Assembly: GCA_021775715.1 (NCBI GenBank)
Contig: JAJFHI010000082.1
Span: 1 to 12,357 of the forward strand
DNA from: Hyphomicrobiaceae bacterium
Lineage (GTDB): Bacteria > Pseudomonadota > Alphaproteobacteria > Rhizobiales > Hyphomicrobiaceae
Reading direction: 5' to 3'
DNA: 12,357 nt
The translations under genes were made by a program, and so were the position numbers. Positions within the stretch are counted from its first letter, which is position 1. Each line of letters begins with the position of its first letter. The notes under the pieces were generated by a model that saw only the letters and a program-made list of their open reading frames with translations, had not been told where the DNA came from and ran no database searches. Positions 7,229 to 12,357 of this stretch are shown in pieces.

Positions 7229-7512
7229 AGCTTCAACGCTTTGGTGAGTGGTGGTTCCTTGAGGTGGTTCAGGGTGTGGTTGGCGGAGCTTGTTTTGCCT
7301 CGCGGCAATTCCTCGCTGTCGCTCGGGCCTTCGGCGGGTCGCGGTGCTTCCCGGCCGTTGGCATAAACGTTTCCCTTGGTCAGTTTGTCCGGAACACACA
7401 GGCGTGGATGCCTTCAACCTGCCGAGTGGATACCGCAAGATGTTGCCGTATGGCACGACCTCTGTTTTTCCTTGCACAATCTTGGCGCTGGCACCCGGGT
7501 GCCATGATGCGA

Positions 7513-7584
7513 GCGACAAGCGAGCGTCTGAATCGTTCCCGGCCCGTGCGGAGCCTGCCCGCAGGGCAGAATAGCGTGAGCACA
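7513..7584. repeat. Direct repeat unit, copy 1 (72 bp)
   Basis: It begins GCGACAAGCGAGCG and ends near GAATAGCGTGAGCACA. It aligns along nearly its whole length with the unit at 7608-7680, with one single-base gap and scattered substitutions. It contains a perfect hairpin, CTGCCC (7555-7560) / GGGCAG (7564-7569), with a three-base loop. The shared similarity extends a few bases to the left (GATG...), so the repeat period is about 95 bp. Confidence 0.7.
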
Positions 7585-7607
7585 TAACTACTTTTGCGAT
7601 GACGTGG

Positions 7608-7680
7608 GCGACAAGCGACGGCGTGAATCAATCCCGGCCTCGTGCGCAGCCCAACCGCAGGGAGGAATAGCGCGAGCGCA
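7608..7680. repeat. Direct repeat unit, copy 2 (73 bp)
   Basis: Begins GCGACAAGCGACGG and ends GAATAGCGCGAGCGCA. It shares with copy 1 the blocks GCGACAAGCGA, TGAATC, TCCCGGCC, GTGCG, CCGCAGGG and GAATAGCG. The internal hairpin seen in copy 1 is degraded here. It ends 18 bp from the bactofilin stop codon. Confidence 0.7.
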
Positions 7681-7698
7681 GGACTCCACACCACGGTG

Positions 7699-8346
7699 TT
7701 ATCGCACCGCGACCGTCACCGTCTTTGCAGCGCCTGAAGTGGCACCGGACGCATCAGCCACAACGATGTCGAAGCTGGCGGAGGGTGTGAACGTTCCATC
7801 GTGCGTGAATACAACCTTGCCGTCTATGAGATCAGCCTGTGTGAAGCGCGAGACGGGCATTTTTGGAGCTGTATTCAGCGCGACAAACCCGTGCGTTTGT
7901 TTGGAAACGGTGAAGACCAGATCTTTCGCGGCGTCGTCGGGATCAATGGCTGTGATATCGGCGGTGGTCACCGACGCGGACGCGCCCTTCTTGACCGACA
8001 AGATGAAATCACCTGCCAATTCCGGTGGGATGTTACGCACATCCGCACTGAGCTCAGCGCCATCCTCAACAGCAAGGCGTCCATAGCGGATGTTGCCAGA
8101 GGCTTTTCCCGAACTGCGAAGGCTGAACAGTTGTTGAATCGAGATATTGCCTTGTACGTCGCCGAGTACTTCAGTTGTCTTTGCGTTCACGGTTCCATAA
8201 AGGCGCCCGCCACGATGGACCACGACATGATCAGCGCTGACAGTTCCTGTGACATAGCCATAGACTTCAAGCCGCGCACAGTTGCGCACTTCGCCCTCAA
8301 GCACGGTGTCCGCGCTGATCACAGCTATTCTCTTGGTATCCTGCAC
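7699..8346 (-). CDS. Bactofilin fused to a C-terminal CSPG/cadherin-like repeat
   Basis: A 215-residue protein in two parts. Residues about 7-106 are a bactofilin (polymer-forming cytoskeletal) domain: short beta-helix turns with the usual hydrophobic/Gly rhythm (LEGEVRNCARLEVYGYVTGTV, VVVHRGGRLYGTV, VLGDVQGNI, ASGNIRYGRLAVEDGAELS). Bactofilins self-assemble into filaments in the cytosol or at the membrane and scaffold cell-shape or envelope proteins. After a linker (IPPELAGDF, about 106-125), residues 127-213 read like one CSPG/Cadherin_3 repeat: ITAIDPDDAAKDLVFTVSK, THGFVAL, VSRFTQADLIDGKVVFTHDG, SFDIVVADASG. No signal peptide is visible. The start is GTG at 8346 with GGGAG 8 nt upstream. 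It follows the DUF3592-like gene by 179 bp on the same strand. The bactofilin call is secure; the C-terminal assignment rests on motif reading and its role is unknown. Confidence 0.85.
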   Translation of the reverse strand: MQDTKRIAVISADTVLEGEVRNCARLEVYGYVTGTVSADHVVVHRGGRLYGTVNAKTTEVLGDVQGNISIQQLFSLRSSGKASGNIRYGRLAVEDGAELSADVRNIPPELAGDFILSVKKGASASVTTADITAIDPDDAAKDLVFTVSKQTHGFVALNTAPKMPVSRFTQADLIDGKVVFTHDGTFTPSASFDIVVADASGATSGAAKTVTVAVR

Positions 8347-8525
8347 GGCGTGTGCTCCCTTAAGTACCTTTGTGTCCCAGGTCTGGATTTAACCAGCGTG
8401 ACTTGTCAGGAACAATACGGCCTGACCAAGGATCTCTCTTGTCAAAAGTGATGCAGCGGGGTGGCGGTGCCCATTAAAACCAAAAAGATGTTTAACAGCC
8501 GCGCCACCGTGCCATGCGGGAGGCT

Positions 8526-8945
8526 CTATAGTGGCTGGGCATATTGCGGGGCATCATTATCGATCAGCACAGGCAACTGGTCTCCAACAGCGATGGGTCG
8601 ACCGTCGGCATGCCCGTCCTGGCGGACGGTTGCCATGTGCTCTGCGCCGTCGGCATCGCTGTAGGTAACGTCGACGAAGTTGTCTTCCACGACTTTGTAG
8701 CCGCTATATTTAGCACCCTTCTGCGCACTGTTGCGGATGTCGGAGCAAGGTGCGCTGTCCGTTTTTTTTGTGCGTTTGTTGGTTTTGAAAAACTGCGTTG
8801 TCTTTTCAAGGTGGCAAAGCTTTTCGATTTTCAGAACGCTAGCCGTGACCTGGGTGTAGTTGAGCTGCTTGTCCCAAAATTGGTAGCCGTAATACGTGCC
8901 AAGGACCAGAGCGACAATAAAGATGGAAAACAGGAGATTGCGCAT
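8526..8945 (-). CDS. Small membrane-anchored DUF3592-like protein
   Basis: A 139-residue protein with one N-terminal transmembrane segment (MRNLLFSIFIVALVLGTYYGYQF in outline, residues 4-22) and a soluble remainder that would face the periplasm. The C-terminal half has the pattern of DUF3592 proteins: a strand with TASVLKIEKL, a later VDVTYSDADGAEHMATV segment, and VGDQLPVLIDNDAPQYAQ ending the domain. Two cysteines in the mid-region (LCHLEK and APCSDI) could pair. The frame stays open to 9008 (TTG) with an ATG at 8996, but the hydrophobic anchor begins right after ATG 8945, which I chose although its Shine-Dalgarno is weak. It lies between the rpoD terminator and the bactofilin gene. No function is known for the family. 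Confidence 0.7.
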   Translation of the reverse strand: MRNLLFSIFIVALVLGTYYGYQFWDKQLNYTQVTASVLKIEKLCHLEKTTQFFKTNKRTKKTDSAPCSDIRNSAQKGAKYSGYKVVEDNFVDVTYSDADGAEHMATVRQDGHADGRPIAVGDQLPVLIDNDAPQYAQPL

Positions 8946-9017
8946 CGTACTTTCGCCAAGGGATCGGTGTTGGTGATAGACGTCACCAAAAAACATTAGG
9001 CGACCCAACCATAGCTA

Positions 9018-9050
9018 CAAAAAAGGCGATGGATCGCAAAGTCCATCGCC
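9018..9050 (-). terminator. Intrinsic terminator of rpoD
   Basis: On the minus strand GGCGATGGA pairs perfectly with TCCATCGCC around an 8 nt loop, directly followed by six T. The hairpin begins 27 bp past the rpoD stop codon. A textbook rho-independent terminator; it separates dnaG-rpoD from the DUF3592-like gene. Confidence 0.95.
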
Positions 9051-9077
9051 AATTCTGTTTCATCTTTTCAAAGCAGC

Positions 9078-11165
9078 CTAGTTGTCCAGGAAGCTTCTCA
9101 GTTTGCGTGACCGGCTTGGGTGTTTCAGCTTGCGCAACGCTTTGGCTTCGATCTGGCGAATACGTTCGCGTGTCACCGAGAACTGCTGGCCGACTTCTTC
9201 CAGCGTGTGGTCGGTGTTCATGCCGATGCCAAAACGCATGCGTAGAACGCGTTCTTCACGCGGTGTCAGTGACGCCAGAACGCGGGTTGTTGTTTCACGC
9301 AGGTTGGACTGAATTGCAGCGTCGATTGGCAGCACAGCGTTGCGGTCTTCGATGAAGTCGCCGAGGTGTGAATCCTCCTCGTCGCCAATCGGTGTTTCTA
9401 GGCTGATCGGTTCTTTTGCAATCTTGAGAACCTTGCGTACTTTCTCAAGCGGCATCGCGAGTTTTTCAGCCAATTCTTCCGGCGTTGGCTCCCGGCCAAT
9501 TTCGTGCAGCATCTGGCGCGACGTCCGGACGATCTTGTTGATCGTCTCAATCATGTGCACCGGGATGCGAATGGTGCGTGCCTGGTCGGCAATCGAACGC
9601 GTGATCGCCTGACGAATCCACCACGTCGCATAAGTTGAGAACTTGTAGCCTCGACGGTATTCAAACTTATCGACCGCCTTCATCAGGCCGATATTGCCTT
9701 CCTGAATGAGATCGAGGAACTGTAGGCCGCGGTTCGTGTATTTCTTGGCGATCGAAATCACGAGGCGAAGGTTGGCTTCAACCATCTCCTTCTTGGCTTG
9801 GCGCGCTTCGCGTTCGCCTTTTTGTACAGCGCGCACGATGCGGCGGAATTCAGGAATTTCAAGGCCGGTCTCGGTCGCGAGGTCATGAATGTCGCCGCGC
9901 AGATTGCCGATTTTATCGGTCTCACCATCAACGAACTTCTTCCAAGCTTTGCCGCTTTGCGACATCCGCTCAAGCCACGTCTGATCGAGCTCGTTGCCGT
10001 AGTATTCACCCAGGAATGCCTGACGTGACACACCGTAGGAATCGGCGAGGCGCATCAAGCGGCCTTCCATGCTGATCAGGCGCTTGTTGATTGAGTAAAG
10101 CTGCTCAACGAGGCTTTCGATACGATTATTGTTGAGCGACAGGCTCTTCACGTCCTTGACGATCTCATCGTGCAGCTTGTCGTAGGCTTTCTGCTGCTGG
10201 CGTGTGCCTTCTTCGCCGGCGAGCTGTTGCTCGAGCTTTTTGTCCTGATGCTTGCGCAGCTTTTTGTAGGTCGAAGCAATATTGTCGAAGATTTCGAGAA
10301 CTTTCGGCTTTAGCTCTGCTTCCATCGCCGCGAGTGAAAGTGAATTTTCGAATTCATCATCATCGTCGTCGTCGTCGGTGGTTTCGCCTTCCTGGGTGGC
10401 TTCACCGTTCTCATTCGTTTTTGCTGTGGCGTCGCCATTGGCAGCAGTTGGTGCAGCTTCTGCCGCCGGAACCGGCGCAGGCTGTCCATTGGCCGGTACT
10501 GCGCCAGGAGTTCCTGGCGCAACAGGCTGGCCGTTCGCATCAACAACATGGTTGGCAGTATTGTTTTTTGAGTCCGGGCCGTCATATGTCGCTTCAAGGT
10601 CGATGATGTCGCGCAACAGGATGCGGCCATCATTCAATTCGTCGCGCCAGATGATGATCGCCTGGAAGGTGAGGGGGCTTTCACAAAGGCCCGCAATCAT
10701 GGCTTCGCGGCCAGCCTCGATGCGCTTGGCGATTGCGATCTCGCCTTCGCGTGACAGCAGCTCAACAGATCCCATTTCGCGCAGGTACATGCGGACAGGG
10801 TCGTCGGTACGCTCGGATGGTTCTGATTTTGTGGTCGTCTTGGCAACGGCGCCCGACTTGGCTGTGGCTAGAGCACGACCCGTGGTCTCTTGGCCTTCTT
10901 CACCGTCACCGGCTTCGTCACCATCTTCGTCATCGTTCTCGACGACATTGATGCCCATGTCCGACAGCATCGCCATTGTGTCTTCGATCTGTTCGGACGA
11001 CACCTCTTCCGATGGCAACACGTCGTTGAGCTCGTCATAGGTGACATAGCCCCGCGCTTTCGCGCTCTTAAGAAATTTTTTGACCGCGGTATCTGACAGG
11101 TCGAGAAGCGGTCCATCGCGATCCGTTGCTTCGTTCGCCTGTGTATCTTGTTTTGTCGCTGCCAT
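9078..11165 (-). CDS. rpoD: RNA polymerase primary sigma factor (sigma-70)
   Basis: Housekeeping sigma factor, 695 residues. Region 1.1 lies at about 20-75 (LLDLSDTAVKKFLKSAKARGYVTYDEL), followed by an acidic spacer (77-91). Region 1.2 begins at TDDPVRMYLREMGSVELLSREGE (120-142). The non-conserved region spans about 160-455 and includes a Pro/Ala/Asn-rich insert with seven consecutive Asp (about 198-271). Region 2 has the core-binding and -10-melting blocks NLRLVISIAKKYTNRGLQFL and KFSTYATWWIRQAITRSIADQ (508-528). Region 3 is IRIPVHMIETINK...; region 4 ends in the helix-turn-helix TLEEVGQQFSVTRERIRQIEAKALRKLKHPSRS. ATG 11165 is chosen because homology starts there; the frame extends to 11327 without family similarity. 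AGGACAG lies upstream at slightly long spacing. It follows dnaG on the same strand, the conserved arrangement. Confidence 0.97.
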   Translation of the reverse strand: MAATKQDTQANEATDRDGPLLDLSDTAVKKFLKSAKARGYVTYDELNDVLPSEEVSSEQIEDTMAMLSDMGINVVENDDEDGDEAGDGEEGQETTGRALATAKSGAVAKTTTKSEPSERTDDPVRMYLREMGSVELLSREGEIAIAKRIEAGREAMIAGLCESPLTFQAIIIWRDELNDGRILLRDIIDLEATYDGPDSKNNTANHVVDANGQPVAPGTPGAVPANGQPAPVPAAEAAPTAANGDATAKTNENGEATQEGETTDDDDDDDEFENSLSLAAMEAELKPKVLEIFDNIASTYKKLRKHQDKKLEQQLAGEEGTRQQQKAYDKLHDEIVKDVKSLSLNNNRIESLVEQLYSINKRLISMEGRLMRLADSYGVSRQAFLGEYYGNELDQTWLERMSQSGKAWKKFVDGETDKIGNLRGDIHDLATETGLEIPEFRRIVRAVQKGEREARQAKKEMVEANLRLVISIAKKYTNRGLQFLDLIQEGNIGLMKAVDKFEYRRGYKFSTYATWWIRQAITRSIADQARTIRIPVHMIETINKIVRTSRQMLHEIGREPTPEELAEKLAMPLEKVRKVLKIAKEPISLETPIGDEEDSHLGDFIEDRNAVLPIDAAIQSNLRETTTRVLASLTPREERVLRMRFGIGMNTDHTLEEVGQQFSVTRERIRQIEAKALRKLKHPSRSRKLRSFLDN
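10356..10376 (-). repeat. Trinucleotide (GAY)7 tract inside rpoD
   Basis: Seven consecutive Asp codons (four GAC then three GAT on the coding strand; residues 264-270) in the sigma factor's low-complexity insert. In-frame slippage here would change linker length without breaking the gene. Confidence 0.8.
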
Positions 11166-11307
11166 TATCTGTCGCTGTCCTGATGATTTATGTTCGGCGC
11201 CAACGTCGTCGCCAGTATGGTGTTGGTTAAAGAGGCCTAGTGAACTGGTCGCGGTATCGAGGATGTTGCGTGTGCCAGATGCCACTCTGGTCAGGAGGCG
11301 ATGCCGT

Positions 11308-11320
11308 GCACGATACGTGC
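11308..11320. repeat. Small inverted repeat upstream of rpoD
   Basis: GCACG and CGTGC, perfect 5 bp arms around ATA, about 145 bp before the rpoD ATG. Could be an operator half-site pair or chance; no regulator is suggested. Confidence 0.3.
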
Positions 11321-11356
11321 CGGACAAGTGTCATACGCTTTTGTATTCCGTAACGT

Positions 11357-11381
11357 GCGGCACCTAAAAATTCGGTGCCAC
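11357..11381. repeat. Stem-loop in the dnaG-rpoD spacer
   Basis: GGCACC (11359-11364) and GGTGCC (11374-11379) form a perfect 6 bp stem, extended to 8 bp with one G-T pair, around a 9 nt A/T-rich loop. It is 43 bp past the dnaG stop codon. No T-run follows on the minus strand, so it is not a classical terminator; it may stabilise or separate the dnaG and rpoD messages. Confidence 0.4.
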
Positions 11382-11424
11382 CGTCGCTGCTGTCGCGCTG
11401 ATGCTGACAATGCGTTTGCATGGT

Positions 11425-12357
11425 CTATTCGTCCCCACTCAGACCGTCGTCAAGACCGTCAGTGCCAATCGCCGAAGTCGCAGAAGACAGTGGAACGAAG
11501 TCCCGATCTTCCGCACCCAACTCACTTAAGCGCGCCAGCTCTCCCTTGATTTGGCAGATGCTGGCCCAAGCTTTTTCGCTTCCGTCCTCATCCCAGGACC
11601 GTTCTGCGGCGCGCAGAGATTGGCTCAGGTGCTGTTGGCGATGCAGGGCGAGGGTGTGGCGCCAGCCATTTTCCACCTCGGCACTTTCCGCATCGGGCTC
11701 AGCAAACCGGTCACCACGGTGCGTTGCAGCCCGTTCGACCAAATCCACATAATGTTCCACACGCAATTTAGTGAGGTGGGATCGCAAACCCGTTCTGTCA
11801 AGGGAATTGTGACATGCGTGCGCAGAAAGAATACTATCGCGGAGTGACAACAACGGTGCTGAGGTCAATTCCAGCTCTGAAATATCCTCCGCATAAATGT
11901 CCACAAGCCAGGGGTGATTGAGCAGTGTGCGGATGAGAAGTGTCTCACGCGATGGCAGAGCTGTGCTGGTCACCATGGCCGATCCGCGCACACCGTCTGA
12001 GGCTTCCGCATGTGCCAGGACATTTGCGCCACGTGGGTCATTCTGGTCCGTCTGCCGGCGCCTACCAGCCATGCCCTCCTGGTTATTGCTGGGACGCCGC
12101 GGATAGCCGCCACCAGCGCCTCCACGTGCCGGCAGGCCGCCATATCCAGACTTGGCCGTCTTCGCAGCGGCCTTAAAGCCCCCGTTGGCGCGAAAAGATT
12201 GGAACAGCCGGTCGCGGATATCGCGGCTGTAATGGTTGCGCACGGCCGGGTCCTGGATGCGTGCGACCTGCGCATTAAGCAGGGCCTCTAGATGCGCGCG
12301 GCGTTCCGGTGTTGACCAGTCGCCTGAGCGCCAGGCGCGATCGAACAACACGTCAGC
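11425..12357 (-). CDS. dnaG: DNA primase, C-terminal part (5' end outside window)
   Basis: Replicative primase, which makes RNA primers at the fork and binds DnaB helicase through its C-terminus. 310 residues are visible; the frame is open to the window edge. Residues 1-57 (ADVLFDRAWRSG, STPERRAHLEALL, VRNHYSRDIRDRLF) are the last part of the catalytic RNA-polymerase domain. Residues about 58-112 are a Gly/Arg/Lys-rich, probably flexible linker. From about 133 comes the helicase-binding domain (LPSRETLLIRTLLNHPWLV, then YAEDISELEL, HLTKLRVEHYVD and a long helix with QQHLSQSLRAAERSW). The N-terminal zinc-binding and Toprim catalytic motifs are not in the window, so the call rests on the C-terminal half and the adjacent rpoD. 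The acidic tail (DGLDDGLSGDE) is variable in the family. A GTG at 12351 is internal and not the start. Confidence 0.92.
   Translation of the reverse strand, partial: ADVLFDRAWRSGDWSTPERRAHLEALLNAQVARIQDPAVRNHYSRDIRDRLFQSFRANGGFKAAAKTAKSGYGGLPARGGAGGGYPRRPSNNQEGMAGRRRQTDQNDPRGANVLAHAEASDGVRGSAMVTSTALPSRETLLIRTLLNHPWLVDIYAEDISELELTSAPLLSLRDSILSAHACHNSLDRTGLRSHLTKLRVEHYVDLVERAATHRGDRFAEPDAESAEVENGWRHTLALHRQQHLSQSLRAAERSWDEDGSEKAWASICQIKGELARLSELGAEDRDFVPLSSATSAIGTDGLDDGLSGDE

Larger units (their letters stand above)
7156..7698. other. Gene-free region rich in repeats
   Basis: About 540 bp between two convergent transcription units with no convincing gene. The open frames on both strands lack recognisable domains, lack ribosome sites and overlap each other. 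The sequence contains a short inverted-repeat element near its left end, a middle stretch (about 7285-7500) with no recognised content, and a duplicated 72-73 bp unit at its right end. It looks like accumulated small non-coding repeats, not a decayed gene I can name. Confidence 0.6.

Noticed and set aside
7199..7694. Open frames of 90-128 codons on both strands across the repeat region as genes
   Set aside because: They overlap each other, have no domain or ribosome-site support, and translate known-type intergenic repeats (for example WIPNQAGND).
7685..7700. ACACC-GT-GGTGT hairpin just after the bactofilin stop codon as a terminator
   Set aside because: The loop would be only two bases and no T-run follows on the minus strand.
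8412..8445. A perfect TTGACA (minus strand, 8440-8445) with TATTGT at 8412-8417 as a bactofilin promoter
   Set aside because: The spacer is 22 bp, too long for a sigma70 promoter, and no suitable -10 box lies at 16-18 bp.
10282..11040. A 252-codon plus-strand frame opposite rpoD
   Set aside because: Serine-rich antisense shadow of the acidic and low-complexity coding sequence of rpoD; no independent evidence.
11166..11327. An N-terminal extension of RpoD from 11327
   Set aside because: Sigma-70 homology begins just after the ATG at 11165 and the extension looks like non-coding spacer.

Overview
The window looks like chromosomal DNA of an alphaproteobacterium with a GC content somewhat above half. 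The lineage call is an inference from gene content: a dnaG-rpoD pair, a primary sigma factor with the long non-conserved region, a steroid-isomerase-related NTF2-fold protein, a bactofilin and Tat/Sec-exported enzymes. No phage, transposase, CRISPR array, rRNA or tRNA was recognised.

Layout from left to right. (1) Positions 1-830, minus strand: an NTF2-fold/ketosteroid-isomerase-related protein, then 56 bp downstream panD (aspartate 1-decarboxylase), which runs off the left edge. (2) Positions 979-1932, plus strand: trhO, the rhodanese-fold tRNA uridine hydroxylase. (3) Positions 2065-5917, plus strand: a membrane-anchored FMN/Fe-S glutamate synthase-family protein, a secreted protein resembling the periplasmic part of SecD without its membrane channel, and an MFS transporter. 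They are separated by 75 and 34 bp and may be co-transcribed. (4) Positions 6069-7085, plus strand: a Tat-exported metallo-beta-lactamase-fold hydrolase of the methyl-parathion-hydrolase type, closed by a strong intrinsic terminator at about 7121-7155. (5) Positions 7156-7698: about 540 bp with no convincing gene. It holds a short inverted-repeat element and two copies of a ~72 bp imperfect direct repeat. (6) Positions 7699-8945, minus strand: a small membrane-anchored DUF3592-like protein, then a bactofilin with an unusual C-terminal cadherin/CSPG-like repeat. (7) Positions 9078-12357, minus strand: the 3' part of dnaG, a 258 bp spacer with two small hairpins, and rpoD. rpoD ends in a textbook terminator at 9018-9050.

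Functionally, dnaG-rpoD is the conserved core of the macromolecular-synthesis cluster (replication priming and housekeeping transcription). panD serves coenzyme A synthesis and trhO modifies wobble uridine in tRNA. The middle cluster (glutamate synthase-like, SecD-head-like, MFS) has no known joint function. The most unusual items are the bactofilin-CSPG fusion, the free SecD-head-like secreted protein, the low-complexity insert in RpoD, and the duplicated intergenic repeat.
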